A stretch of 64,000 nucleotides of DNA from Pseudomonas coleopterorum (GTDB taxonomy: Bacteria; Pseudomonadota; Gammaproteobacteria; Pseudomonadales; Pseudomonadaceae): NCBI RefSeq assembly GCF_900105555.1, contig NZ_FNTZ01000001.1:3785501-3849500 (forward strand), read 5' to 3'. Position numbers and translations under genes: made by a program. How positions within the stretch are numbered: position 1 is the first letter of the stretch; every line of letters starts with the position of its first letter. A model generated the notes under the pieces. That model was not told the origin of the DNA, searched no databases, and saw only the letters and a list, made by a program, of their open reading frames with translations. Positions 20,754 to 29,798 of this stretch are shown one piece after another.

Positions 20754-21088
20754 TGCCTCTCTCCTTTACAGCGGCGGCAGCGCGCTGAGGTATTGTTGTG
20801 AAGTTTGAGCATAGAGCACCGATGGGTGGGCTTTGTGCTCTCGATACGTCCGGCCTGCGTTGCCGAGGGTAAGGGTGAGACCTCGACGAGAGATGTTTTA
20901 CGGCAGGAAACGCGCGGGCTGAAACGTTTAATCTAGAATGCAGCGCACGTTACTCGATAATCTTCCATGATTGAAGTCCAACCTGTCGGTTACGTTGCCT
21001 GATCACGGCCCGACGCAACCTGACCAACGATGAATAAGCGCGTTCCAGCTGCTCTGGCTCCGGCGCGCCGACCACAAGGAATCAACGG
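20754..21088. promoter_or_regulatory. divergent fruB / cra control region
   Basis: This 335-base gap between divergent genes holds one clear Cra operator (20920-20931, listed separately) and no coding frame. The fruB side has a long untranslated stretch of about 160 bases. I could not assign -35/-10 boxes for either gene with confidence. Confidence 0.6.
20920..20931. promoter_or_regulatory. Cra (FruR) operator
   Basis: The 12-mer TGAAACGTTTAA is the exact complement of TTAAACGTTTCA, the operator described for P. putida Cra in front of fruB. Known biology: Cra binds it without effector and is released by fructose 1-phosphate. Only one copy was seen in the intergenic region. Confidence 0.85.
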
Positions 21089-22084
21089 TTGAAACTCAGC
21101 GATATTGCTCGCCTGGCTGGCGTCTCGGTCACTACGGCCAGTTACGTCATCAATGGCAAGGCTGCCCAACAACGCATCAGCAAGGCGACGGTGGCACGCG
21201 TCGAAGCCATCGTCCAGGAACAGGGCTTCACGCCCAACCCCCAGGCGGCCGGTCTGCGCAGTCGGCACACGCGAACCCTGGGCTTCATCCTGCCGGACCT
21301 TGAAAACCCCAGCTACGCGCGCATCGCCAAGCGGCTCGAACAGGGTGCTCGCGCCCACGGCTATCAACTGCTGATCGCCAGTTCCGATGACGACGCTGCC
21401 AGCGAACTGCAGTTACTGCAACTTTTTCGCGCCCGCCGCTGCGACGCGCTGTTCGTCGCCAGTTGCCTGCCGGCCAGTGACGACAGTTACCGCGAGTTGC
21501 AGGCCAAGGGCACGCCGGTGATCGCCATCGACCGGATGATGGACCCGGCGCAGTTCTGTTCGGTCATCAGCGATGACCGCAACGCCAGCCTGCAATTGAC
21601 CCAGAGCCTGCTGCTGCCCAAGCCACGGCACATCGCTCTGATCGGCGCTCGGTCAGAGCTGAGCATCAGTCAGGCACGAACCGAGGGCTTCAATACCGCG
21701 CTGGCCGATTTCGACGGCACGGTGCTGGTCGAGCACAGCGAATATTTCAGTCGCGAAGGCGGCCAGCAGTCCATGCTCGCCCTGCTCGACCAGCTTGGCC
21801 ACCTGCCCGATGCACTGGTGACCACCTCCTACGTCCTGCTGCAGGGTGTGTTCGACGTCCTGCAGCAGCGCCCGCTGGATTCCCAGGCGCTGCACCTGGG
21901 CACGTTCGGCGACACCCAGCTGCTGGACTTTTTACCGCTACCGGTCAATGCGATGGCCCAGCAGCACGACATGATCGCCAGCAAGGCTTTGGAACTGGCC
22001 CTGGCCGCCGTTGAACAAAAGCACTACGAGCCCGGTGTGAATGCCCTGGCGCGGACCTTCAAACAGAGGATTCACGAGGCCTGA
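21089..22084 (+). CDS. cra: LacI-family fructose repressor Cra/FruR
   Basis: A 331-residue regulator: N-terminal helix-turn-helix and hinge (1-60, MKLSDIARLAGVSVTTASYVING) and a periplasmic-binding-protein-like effector domain (61-331) that senses fructose 1-phosphate. The start codon is TTG at 21089 with AAGGA eight bases upstream; the resulting N-terminus is the conserved one for Pseudomonas FruR, and no ATG or GTG fits. Divergent from fruB and represses it through the operator at 20920-20931. A TatD-family gene follows after two bases. Confidence 0.94.
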   Translation: MKLSDIARLAGVSVTTASYVINGKAAQQRISKATVARVEAIVQEQGFTPNPQAAGLRSRHTRTLGFILPDLENPSYARIAKRLEQGARAHGYQLLIASSDDDAASELQLLQLFRARRCDALFVASCLPASDDSYRELQAKGTPVIAIDRMMDPAQFCSVISDDRNASLQLTQSLLLPKPRHIALIGARSELSISQARTEGFNTALADFDGTVLVEHSEYFSREGGQQSMLALLDQLGHLPDALVTTSYVLLQGVFDVLQQRPLDSQALHLGTFGDTQLLDFLPLPVNAMAQQHDMIASKALELALAAVEQKHYEPGVNALARTFKQRIHEA

Positions 22085-22086
22085 TC

Positions 22087-22875
22087 GTGCGCTTGATCGA
22101 CACTCACACCCACCTGGATTTTCCCGACTTCGATGCCGATCGCCCGCGCGTGCTGGACAGCGCTGCGGCGCGAGGCGTGGAACGGGTGGTGGTCCTGGGC
22201 GTGCACCAGGCCAACTGGCAACGGGTGTGGGACCTGGCCCTGGCGGATGAGCGGGTGTACGCGGCCTTGGGCCTGCACCCGGTGTTTCTTGAAGAACATC
22301 AGCCCGACCATGTGAAAGCACTGCGCGACTGGCTGGAACGGTTGCACGGACACCCCAAGCTCTGCGCCATTGGCGAGTTCGGTCTGGATTACTACCTCAA
22401 GGATCTGGATCGAGAACGGCAGCAGACGCTGTTCGAGGCGCAGTTGAAACTTGCGGCAGATCTGGCGCTGCCGGTGCTGCTGCATGTGCGCCACAGCCAT
22501 GCCGCCGTGATTGCGACGCTGAAGCGTTTCAAGCTGCCGCGGGCCGGTGTCATCCATGCGTTTGCCGGCAGTTGGGAGGAAGCGCGAGAGTACCTGAAGC
22601 TGGGCTTCAAGCTGGGCCTGGGTGGCGCGCCGACCTGGCCTCAGGCGTTACGCATGCACAAGGTGCTGCCGCGTTTGCCGCTGGACGCCATCGTCCTGGA
22701 AACCGATGCGCCGGACATGGCGCCAGCGATGCATCCGGGTGTACGCAACAGCCCGGAGCATTTGCCGGACATCGCCGAAGCGTTGGCGCGGATCATCGGC
22801 ACCGAGCTTCAGACCCTGGCCGCTGCGAGCACCCAGAATGCCAATGCCCTGTTCGGCTGGCCCGATGGGCAGTAA
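22087..22875 (+). CDS. TatD-family metal-dependent hydrolase
   Basis: A 262-residue TIM-barrel DNase of the TatD/YjjV group. Metal ligands are visible: HTHLD (His-His near residue 6-8), the Glu in GEFGLDYY, His in LHVRHSH, His in IHAFAGS and Asp in LETDAPD. TatD enzymes act as 3'-5' exonucleases or deoxyribonucleases in DNA repair; the exact role of this paralogue is not known. GTG start at 22087, two bases after cra, so cotranscription is likely. Confidence 0.85.
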   Translation: MRLIDTHTHLDFPDFDADRPRVLDSAAARGVERVVVLGVHQANWQRVWDLALADERVYAALGLHPVFLEEHQPDHVKALRDWLERLHGHPKLCAIGEFGLDYYLKDLDRERQQTLFEAQLKLAADLALPVLLHVRHSHAAVIATLKRFKLPRAGVIHAFAGSWEEAREYLKLGFKLGLGGAPTWPQALRMHKVLPRLPLDAIVLETDAPDMAPAMHPGVRNSPEHLPDIAEALARIIGTELQTLAAASTQNANALFGWPDGQ

Positions 22876-22900
22876 CCCCTGACGCGATGAACCTGAAAAA

Positions 22901-23737
22901 TCACGCCAGAACCGAAACCACCGCCAACACCGCATACCACAACACCCCGGCCCGCACGACCATTTGCCAGAGGCTGTCCAGCGTTTCCACGCCTGCCGGC
23001 CCTACCACCGGCGTAGGCACATCGCCTGCCACACGACCGACCCGGTCGATCAGTGTCGCTGCGCCAATTTCCCAGCTGAGCACTTCGTGCAACATCACTC
23101 GGCTCACTGCCACGAAGTTGCCCACCAGGGCGAAGCTGGCTGCCAGCAGGCGGACCGGCAGCCAGTCCAGGGCATGACGCAGGCGCTGCGCCCGCAACGC
23201 CACTGCGGGATGCCGAGACTGCTCGGCCACCAAGGCCACCAGCCGATAGATCAGCGCCGCCACAGGGCCCAGCGCGGCGTACCAGAAGATCACCGCGAAA
23301 AAGCTTTGATAGGCCTCCCACAGCAGATGGCCTTGCACCTTCTGCAGCAGGCTGCTGCCATCATCGGCAAGAACACCCATGTCACGCTCGGCCACATGCA
23401 CTGCCGCCTGGGTATCTTCACGGCGCCAGGCGTCGCGAAACGGCCCCAGCCCTACGGTAACGTCACCACGGCCCAGGCTGTAGATCAGCACCAGCAGATG
23501 CACCGGCAACGCCAGCAAGCCATACGCGACCGGCTGCAAGACATACAGCAGTAACGCCAGCAGCAGCGCCGGCAGTGCCACGCTGACACCCAGCACCAGC
23601 CATGGCTCGCGCGCCAGGCCCGACCGCGCCTCTAGCCGGTGCAGTTCACCAAGGAAGAACCCATCACGTTGCACGCGCTGGCGCAGACCGGAAAACTTCT
23701 CCGCCAGCAAGACCAACAGCAGCACCAGAAAGATCAT
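22901..23737 (-). CDS. ampE: AmpE, regulatory/inner-membrane protein of the ampDE operon
   Basis: A 278-residue inner-membrane protein with four to five membrane helices: N-terminal (2-13), a pair around 46-88, one near 155-170 and the C-terminal one near 258-278. It contains the family stretch FWYAALGPVAALIYRL. AmpE is related to CobD/CbiB-type membrane proteins and modulates beta-lactamase induction with AmpD; its mechanism is unclear. Its ATG at 23737 overlaps the ampD stop (ATGA). Confidence 0.9.
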   Translation of the reverse strand: MIFLVLLLVLLAEKFSGLRQRVQRDGFFLGELHRLEARSGLAREPWLVLGVSVALPALLLALLLYVLQPVAYGLLALPVHLLVLIYSLGRGDVTVGLGPFRDAWRREDTQAAVHVAERDMGVLADDGSSLLQKVQGHLLWEAYQSFFAVIFWYAALGPVAALIYRLVALVAEQSRHPAVALRAQRLRHALDWLPVRLLAASFALVGNFVAVSRVMLHEVLSWEIGAATLIDRVGRVAGDVPTPVVGPAGVETLDSLWQMVVRAGVLWYAVLAVVSVLA

Positions 23738-24297
23738 CGAGCATCCTCTTCATTGAGCAAGGCGGCACGGTAACGTGCCCAATCGAAACAGGGGCCGGGG
23801 TCGGTCTTGCGACCCGGGGCGATATCGCTGTGGCCGCAGATCCGGTCCAGGCTCAATGCCGGAAAGCGCTCCAACAACAGCCGGGTCACGGTGACGAGCG
23901 CCTCGTACTGGGCATCGGCGAAGGGCTGATCATCGGTGCCTTCCAGTTCGATGCCTACCGAAAAATCATTACAGTTTTCGCGGCCGTCGAACAACGACAC
24001 CCCAGCGTGCCAGGCGCGGTCCAGGCAAGAGACGAACTGCGTCACCCCGCCGTCGCGCTCGATCAGAAAGTGCGCGGACACCCGCAGGTGGGAAATCCCT
24101 TCGAAATAGGGATGCTCAGTGACATCGAGACGGTTCTGGAAGAAGGCCTGCACCTTGCCCGTGGCAAATTGCGCGGGCGGTAGGCTGATGTTGTGGATGA
24201 CCAACAGCGAGACTTCGCCGTCAGGGCGCTCGTTGAAGTTGGGCGAGGGACAATGCCGAGCGCCTTCGCACCATCCCGTGAAACCGTTCAACCGCAT
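23734..24297 (-). CDS. ampD: 1,6-anhydro-N-acetylmuramyl-L-alanine amidase
   Basis: A cytosolic zinc amidase that removes the stem peptide from anhydro-muropeptides during peptidoglycan recycling, thereby lowering the AmpR inducer. The protein is 187 residues. Zinc ligands are visible as His35 (VIHN), His156 (CGHSDIAPGR) and Asp166 (KTDPGPCFDW); Lys164 lies between. All are intact, so beta-lactamase derepression by ampD loss is not predicted. First gene of the ampDE operon. Confidence 0.95.
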   Translation of the reverse strand: MRLNGFTGWCEGARHCPSPNFNERPDGEVSLLVIHNISLPPAQFATGKVQAFFQNRLDVTEHPYFEGISHLRVSAHFLIERDGGVTQFVSCLDRAWHAGVSLFDGRENCNDFSVGIELEGTDDQPFADAQYEALVTVTRLLLERFPALSLDRICGHSDIAPGRKTDPGPCFDWARYRAALLNEEDAR

Positions 24298-24388
24298 CTG
24301 GAGTCCTGCTGGCCAATCAAGGAGCCCCAGTATGAACTCTCAGACCTGAGAAGTCAGACCCAGGAAGACGGCCTGCACCCAGGGCCGG

Positions 24389-26611
24389 TCAATTCGCCTT
24401 GAGCTTGCGCAGGTTGGTGACCACTGAATCCAGTGCCCGGTCGAACAGCAGGGTGTCATCGAGCACTCGCACGGTACCGCGGCGGAACTCGACCGCCAGC
24501 CCCATGCGAGTTTTTTCCAGCACCTTCATGCCAGTACGGTTGACGAACACATACTTGCCCGAGGTCTCGATGATCGCGGTCAGCTTGCAGCGCAGCTTGA
24601 ACTCTTCGTTTTCCTGCAGTTCCACCCACGTGCCGACGCGCAGCTTGTCGACCTGCAGCAGGCCTGGGTCATCCTCCGGAAGACGCAGCAGGGCTTCACC
24701 ATCGGCGGTTTCACCGACCGGTGCCAGGACGATCTCCTCGACCACCTGCACCAGCGACTCGTCGCCGTTCGAAGTCCCCTCGACATCCGCCAGTTCGCGC
24801 TGGAATGCCTGGACATGCAGCACTTCCAGCTGGCTGAAGAATTCACTGGTGGCGAACGGATCGAACGCGGTGCTGGTGAGGCCGTCGCGCAGGGACTTGA
24901 GCAGACCCGGCACCAATTCCAGCAGGCGCATGCGCATATCCGGGTCATCGTGAGGCTCGACGCTCCAGATCAAGTCGTCGACAGTCGCCAATGCCGCCTG
25001 CCACTCTTCCGAGTTGGCCCCATGCTTCAGGCACACCAGCAACAGCACGCGGCTCCACGCGTCCTGCAGCAGATTGACCACCACCAGCGGCAGCGTGCGG
25101 CCCAGCAAGCGGCTATTGAGTTCCTTCTCCACCAGATGACGTGCAAGGTCCGCGCGGGCTCGGCCTTCTTCGGCATCGCGGGTGCGCTGTTCGAGCAACT
25201 CGCTGCGGCGGCGCTCGTCATTGCTGAAGGCAAGGAAATCGACCAGCAGTTCGGAGAACAGCGAGGTGTCGTCGACGAAATCGTTGAGCAGGCGCTGGAC
25301 GATCTGCTCGATCCGCAAATACAAGGCATCGCGCTGGTAATCGTCGCGGCTGCCCCACCCCATCGCCGCCGAGGCGATTTCGTTGAGCAGGCGCCGGGCC
25401 GGGTGGGCGCCACGGCTGAAGAAACTCTTGTCCAGCACTGCGACCTTGAGCATGGGAATCTGCAGACGCGCGATCAGGGCCTTGAGCGAGTCAGGCAGAT
25501 TGCGATCGTCGAGAATGAATTCGAAGAGCATGGCAACGAGGTTGATGACGTCCTCGTCCACCACCCCCACCACGCGAAACTTGCCGCTCTTGACGCTGAC
25601 GCGGGTCAGCAATTGCTCCAGTTGTTGGCGCAGGTCGTAATCGTTCTGCGGCGCCTGCTGGGGAACGTGATGCTGCAGATGAGACAGCAGGCGCATCAGG
25701 TCGCTGGTCGAGATCGGCATGGCCTCGCTGGGCGGCTCCATCTTCGGCGCCATGCTGCCACGCAGATCGTGCAGCAGATCCTGCAGGGCCCCGAACACTT
25801 CCTGCACACTTTCATCGCGCTGGGCAGGCTTGCTCGGTGCTTCGGTGCGCGTTTCCGGTTCGACGGCCGCGGGGCGCGCACGGTCGCTGGAGCGATCGGC
25901 GGCGCGACGGGCCGGCGCGGCCTTGAGCTCGGGCAAGATTCCGGCGGCGATAAGCAACTGATTGGCCTCGGAGTAGAGCTGATCGGTATCGGTCAGGACG
26001 TATTTTTCGAACAGCTTGAGGATGATCAGCTTGACCTTGATCTCCACGCCCAGGCTGCGCCCGGCTTGAAGGAAATAGTCGCAGAGCATGACCGGGCCAA
26101 GGGGATTGGTGGAATCATCCAGGCGGCGCGTGAGCAGCACGTTCAAACGGGTGGTCAACTGGCCAAGGGCGAAGCTGTCACGGCTCAGCACCTTGCTGAC
26201 CATGGCGTCCAGCGCCACGGTGCGCTCAAGCTCGTCGTTGGGCACCAAGGCCAGCTTGTCGTAGCTCAGCGGCGCAGGTGCATTGGTGTCGGCCGTGTCG
26301 TACTGACCCACGCGCACGAAGCTTTCGTAGAATTTCTCGAGGAAGCCGCGCTCGATGCTCTTGCGCTTGAGGCGCAAGTCGCGCATGGCTTCGAAGAAGG
26401 TGTTCTGATCGACGTTGTTCAACGCCCGGTCGGCCATTTCGAAAAGGGTGTCGTCAGCGTTGTCGAACAACACCTGAAGGGCCTGCTTGAGTTGCAGCGC
26501 GGCTTTGTCGCGCACCTGCAACAGGACGACAGGCAGGCGCACACTGGCAGGCTGGCTCGCTGGATCGACGGCCGCCTTGTTCAGTGAAACCACTTTCCCA
26601 TCGTTCGCCAT
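24389..26611 (-). CDS. DUF1631 protein, large conserved Pseudomonas protein of unknown function
   Basis: A 740-residue cytoplasmic protein similar to PA4523, which occupies the same place between ampD and nadC. Most is alpha-helical and acidic (DUF1631, about 30-640), with a Pro/Arg/Glu-rich linker near 240-290. The C-terminal 85 residues switch to beta-type sequence (VGTWVELQENEEFKLRCK, AIIETSGKYVFVNRTGMKV), which resembles a degenerate PilZ barrel. I start at ATG 26611 (MANDGKVVSLNKA); the extra 22 codons upstream look non-coding. Older database names such as thymidine phosphorylase are not supported by the sequence. Confidence 0.8.
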   Translation of the reverse strand: MANDGKVVSLNKAAVDPASQPASVRLPVVLLQVRDKAALQLKQALQVLFDNADDTLFEMADRALNNVDQNTFFEAMRDLRLKRKSIERGFLEKFYESFVRVGQYDTADTNAPAPLSYDKLALVPNDELERTVALDAMVSKVLSRDSFALGQLTTRLNVLLTRRLDDSTNPLGPVMLCDYFLQAGRSLGVEIKVKLIILKLFEKYVLTDTDQLYSEANQLLIAAGILPELKAAPARRAADRSSDRARPAAVEPETRTEAPSKPAQRDESVQEVFGALQDLLHDLRGSMAPKMEPPSEAMPISTSDLMRLLSHLQHHVPQQAPQNDYDLRQQLEQLLTRVSVKSGKFRVVGVVDEDVINLVAMLFEFILDDRNLPDSLKALIARLQIPMLKVAVLDKSFFSRGAHPARRLLNEIASAAMGWGSRDDYQRDALYLRIEQIVQRLLNDFVDDTSLFSELLVDFLAFSNDERRRSELLEQRTRDAEEGRARADLARHLVEKELNSRLLGRTLPLVVVNLLQDAWSRVLLLVCLKHGANSEEWQAALATVDDLIWSVEPHDDPDMRMRLLELVPGLLKSLRDGLTSTAFDPFATSEFFSQLEVLHVQAFQRELADVEGTSNGDESLVQVVEEIVLAPVGETADGEALLRLPEDDPGLLQVDKLRVGTWVELQENEEFKLRCKLTAIIETSGKYVFVNRTGMKVLEKTRMGLAVEFRRGTVRVLDDTLLFDRALDSVVTNLRKLKAN

Positions 26612-26858
26612 CAAGAACCCCCCACCCACGAAAAAGAACGTCGACATCCCTGCCAACCACGTGACGTCATCGCCCACCTGACCTCACAGACAGTGATCTC
26701 TGACTACCAAGGTGACAAGCAGTTCAGCGAGCACGGAGCTAAGTAGAAGATTGACCGTAAATAACCTGAAAAGCTCATCCAAGCCGACCAAATGCATCTC
26801 TTTTTGCACCACATTACGGCGCCAGGCGCAGGGCTTCGCTCCGAGCCGCGCAGTATCC

Positions 26859-26864
26859 TATAAT
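26859..26864 (+). promoter_or_regulatory. candidate -10 box of nadC
   Basis: A perfect TATAAT lies 28 bases upstream of the nadC start. The corresponding -35 region (around TTCGCT, 26835-26840) is poor, so an activator or an extended element may be involved. The 281-base gap between the divergent DUF1631 gene and nadC otherwise shows nothing I can name. Confidence 0.5.
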
Positions 26865-26892
26865 CCGCCCCACTTTGCCGATGGAGCGCGTC

Positions 26893-27741
26893 ATGCCCAA
26901 TCTTCGTCTTGCCGATCTGACCGCTGAAATCGAAGCCAACGTGCGCCGTGCGTTGTTCGAAGATGTGGGCAGCGGCGATATCACCGCGCAACTGATCCCG
27001 GCCGAGCGCCTGGCCAAGGCCACCATCATTACCCGCGACACCTGCACCATCGCCGGCACCGCCTGGGTCGATGCCGTGTTTCGTCAGCTCGACCCCCGCG
27101 TGGCAGTGCATTGGCAGGTAGTGGACGGGCAGCAGGCACAAGCCAACCAGCCGTTGTTTCACCTCGAAGGCCCGGCACGGTCGCTACTGACCGGAGAGCG
27201 CAGTGCGCTGAATTTTCTGCAACTGCTGTCGGCCGTCGCCACCCGCGCGCAGTCGTTCGCCGAGCGGGTTGCCCACACTCAGGTCAAACTGCTGGACACG
27301 CGCAAAACCCTGCCGGGCCTGCGCCTGGCGCAAAAGTATGCAGTGACCTGCGGCGGTTGCCACAACCACCGCATCGGCCTGTACGATGCATTCCTGATCA
27401 AGGAAAACCACATCGCCGCGTGCGGCGGCGTGGCACAGGCGATCACGGCCGCGCAACGCATCGCACCGGGCAAGCCCGTGGAAATCGAGGTCGAAAGCCT
27501 GGACGAGTTGCGCGAGGCACTGGCCGCGGGCGCCGACATCGTCATGCTCGACGAGCTGAGCCTTGCGGACATGCGCGAAGCGGTGAGCATCAATGCCGGC
27601 CAGGCCAAGCTCGAAGCCAGCGGCGGCATCAATGATTCGACCTTGGTCAGCATTGCCGAAACGGGTGTGGACTACATCTCGATTGGCACCCTGACCAAGG
27701 ATGTAAAAGCGGTAGACCTGTCCATGCGCCTGAGCCTGTGA
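26893..27741 (+). CDS. nadC: nicotinate-nucleotide pyrophosphorylase (carboxylating)
   Basis: Converts quinolinate and PRPP to nicotinate mononucleotide in de novo NAD synthesis. The 282 residues match the P. aeruginosa enzyme. Substrate-binding blocks [32 protein letters not shown] and LIKENHI are visible, as is the phosphate-binding end ([15 protein letters not shown]). The ATG at 26893 has GGAG six bases upstream; a start six codons earlier is less well placed. Confidence 0.95.
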   Translation: MPNLRLADLTAEIEANVRRALFEDVGSGDITAQLIPAERLAKATIITRDTCTIAGTAWVDAVFRQLDPRVAVHWQVVDGQQAQANQPLFHLEGPARSLLTGERSALNFLQLLSAVATRAQSFAERVAHTQVKLLDTRKTLPGLRLAQKYAVTCGGCHNHRIGLYDAFLIKENHIAACGGVAQAITAAQRIAPGKPVEIEVESLDELREALAAGADIVMLDELSLADMREAVSINAGQAKLEASGGINDSTLVSIAETGVDYISIGTLTKDVKAVDLSMRLSL

Positions 27742-27785
27742 CAGCCCACATAGATATCGACCAGCAAAGGTATGGAGTTTTCGCA

Positions 27786-28040
27786 GTGACCAGCACATCC
27801 ACCCAAGGCGCCCACCAGGTCTACATCGTTCGCATCGACGGCACCCGTTTCGGCCCCTTCGAATCTTCCCTGGAGCCCAACAAGGCCCTGATCTACGAGG
27901 TGACCCTCAATGCTGGCGCCGGCGATCGCATCGAACTGCACGACGCCGCCGGAGACGTGCAGACCCACGTCATTTCCAACACCCACTTCCAGCCCCAGAT
28001 GAGCGACGTCCCCGCGCACTACACCGTCCGCTGGCGCTGA
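27786..28040 (+). CDS. small conserved hypothetical protein
   Basis: An 84-residue protein with no signal peptide or membrane helix, rich in short beta-type segments (HQVYIVRIDGTRFGPFES, ALIYEVTLNAGAGDRIEL). I do not recognise a domain. The GTG at 27786 has GGAG at 27772-27775; the frame is open back to a GTG overlapping the nadC stop, which would give 100 residues. Close spacing suggests cotranscription with nadC. Confidence 0.6.
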   Translation: MTSTSTQGAHQVYIVRIDGTRFGPFESSLEPNKALIYEVTLNAGAGDRIELHDAAGDVQTHVISNTHFQPQMSDVPAHYTVRWR

Positions 28041-28069
28041 CACCCCCGCTGGCCTCTATGCAAGCAGGT

Positions 28070-28147
28070 CCTGTGAGAGCCGGTCCTGTGGAAGCAGACC
28101 CTGTGGAAGTAGACCCTGTGGGAGCGGGCTCTGCCCGCGAAGAGGCC
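28070..28147. repeat. four 15-bp tandem units leading into a REP palindrome (type CCTGTGGGAGCGGGC)
   Basis: CCTGTG starts recur at 28070, 28085, 28100 and 28115, exactly 15 bases apart; the fourth is the beginning of a complete REP whose palindrome ends near 28147 (GCGGGCTCTGCCCGC core). The three extra units look like copies of the REP's own first bases. Confidence 0.8.
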
Positions 28148-28264
28148 AGTAGCCCCCCTACACATCCCAAGCCCCCAACAAATCCCCCAAACAGTAAATT
28201 CCCTTGACTCCCCCCCACGAATCGCCCAATGGTGCTCAAACAAAACCCGCGTAAGGAAGCAGCC

Positions 28265-28849
28265 TTGAGCATCGTCGAACAGTTTCACTCAGGCCTCAAA
28301 GCCGCCCTGCCCGCCGCCAGCCTTGACGAACTCGCGTTCGCCACCGGCGCCTCTTCCACCCAACTGGATGCGCTCAAAGAAGTCTACCCCGACTGCCCGG
28401 ACAGCCTCCTGCACCTGCTTGCCAAGGTGAACGGCACGCACTGGCAGAAGTATGAAAAAGGCGAAGTTTCGGTACTCATCCTGGGCTCCGACATCGCCGA
28501 GTACCCGTACTACCTGCGCTCGGTCGAGCAGATCCTCGAAGACCGCACCGCCAACGACAAAAGCATTGCCGACATCTACGACGACCTGTTCCTGGAAAAC
28601 CCGGACATGGTCGACAAGCGCATCGATGCCGATGTCATCCTGGGCGAACGGCTGTGCTTCTCGCACTGCATGAACAATGGCGGTACTTCCACGCTGTTCA
28701 TCGACTTCAACCCCACGAGCAAAGGCACCAAAGGCCAAGTGATCCGCTTCGTCCACGACCCGGACGAATACGTGGTCATCGCCGACAGCTTCGACGCCTA
28801 CCTGAAGATGCTGATCGACGACAAGTTTGCGTTCATTCTCGAGGATTGA
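28265..28849 (+). CDS. SMI1/KNR4-family protein
   Basis: A 194-residue protein with the SMI1/KNR4 fold (about 20-185): LKEVYPDCPDSLLHLLAKVNGTHW near the start, VLILGSDIAEYPYYL in the middle and VIADSFDAYLKMLIDDKF at the end. This superfamily includes many immunity proteins for contact-dependent or polymorphic toxins, but also housekeeping members. No toxin gene is adjacent. The TTG at 28265 is chosen because AAGGA lies seven bases upstream; an ATG at 28229 has no ribosome site. Confidence 0.75.
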   Translation: MSIVEQFHSGLKAALPAASLDELAFATGASSTQLDALKEVYPDCPDSLLHLLAKVNGTHWQKYEKGEVSVLILGSDIAEYPYYLRSVEQILEDRTANDKSIADIYDDLFLENPDMVDKRIDADVILGERLCFSHCMNNGGTSTLFIDFNPTSKGTKGQVIRFVHDPDEYVVIADSFDAYLKMLIDDKFAFILED

Positions 28850-28934
28850 TGTGGAATAAGGGGCAAGTGAACACTTGCCCTGACCTTCAGCGCTGGCGTA
28901 TATCGCTTACAGGTGTTCTGGTCCAGCCTTTCGC

Positions 28935-29708
28935 TCAATGCTTGAGCGGTAGCTTGCCAATGGCAGGACGGGCGAACAGGAAGCCTTGTTGCAGGTCGAT
29001 TCCCAACCCCTGCAGGGCCGTGCTTTCGCCGACGGTTTCCACGCCCTCGGCCACGACGGTGATGTTCAACTTGCCGGCCACCAGTACGATCCCCGCCACG
29101 ATGGCTTGGCGCACGGCGTCATGATCCAGGTCGCGAGTCAGTGCCATGTCGATCTTCAGCACCTTGGGCTGGAAGGTCGCCAGCAGGTTCAGGCCCGAAT
29201 ACCCTGACCCGAAGTCATCGATCGCCGTGACGAATCCCTGTTTCTCGTATTCGCTGAAGATCGACTGCAAATGCAGCGGGTCGTCTACACGCTCGCCTTC
29301 GGTCACTTCGAACATCAGCCGATTCAACGGAAAGCCGAATTCGCGGGCTGCCTCGAGGGTGGCGCGGATGCACGTTTCAGCGCGGTAGACAGCCTTGGGC
29401 AGGAAGTTGATGCTGAGCAGGCAGTCGGGGAGGTCCAGCAGACCCCAACGGGTGGCCAACTCGATGGCCTTGACGCGGCAGGACTGGTCGAAACGGTAGC
29501 GATTGCCGTCGTTGACCTGGCTCAGGATGCTGTACGCAGACTCACCGTTGATGCCACGCACCAGGGCTTCATAGGCCCATGGCTGCCCGCTGCGCACGTT
29601 GAGGATCGGCTGGAATGCCATGGTGAAGTCAAAACCCAGGGCATCCAGGTTTCGACAGTCGGAGCAGCCAACCGCTTTGAACGGTTGAGGGAAAATGATC
29701 GGGCTCAT
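28935..29708 (-). CDS. stand-alone EAL-domain cyclic-di-GMP phosphodiesterase
   Basis: A 257-residue protein that is essentially one EAL domain with a short N-terminus containing two cysteines (CSDCRNLD). Catalytic motifs are intact: YEALVRG, LSINFLP, FEVTEGE, IDDFGSGYSG, LKIDM and VVAEGVET. It should hydrolyse c-di-GMP to pGpG, promoting motility over attachment. No sensor domain is fused, so activity may be set by expression or partners. ATG at 29708 with GGAG eight bases upstream. Confidence 0.88.
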   Translation of the reverse strand: MSPIIFPQPFKAVGCSDCRNLDALGFDFTMAFQPILNVRSGQPWAYEALVRGINGESAYSILSQVNDGNRYRFDQSCRVKAIELATRWGLLDLPDCLLSINFLPKAVYRAETCIRATLEAAREFGFPLNRLMFEVTEGERVDDPLHLQSIFSEYEKQGFVTAIDDFGSGYSGLNLLATFQPKVLKIDMALTRDLDHDAVRQAIVAGIVLVAGKLNITVVAEGVETVGESTALQGLGIDLQQGFLFARPAIGKLPLKH

Positions 29709-29798
29709 GGCGAGGCTCCGTGGGCAAAGTGCGAATGATAGCGTAATGCCACTTTGACAGCTCGTAACCTCGTTAGGTCCATTGGCAGGGCTGAGCGG

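Noticed and set aside
28070..28147. CRISPR array from the regularly spaced CCTGTG units
   Set aside because: Units are directly adjacent with no unique spacers, differ from one another, and no cas genes are present.
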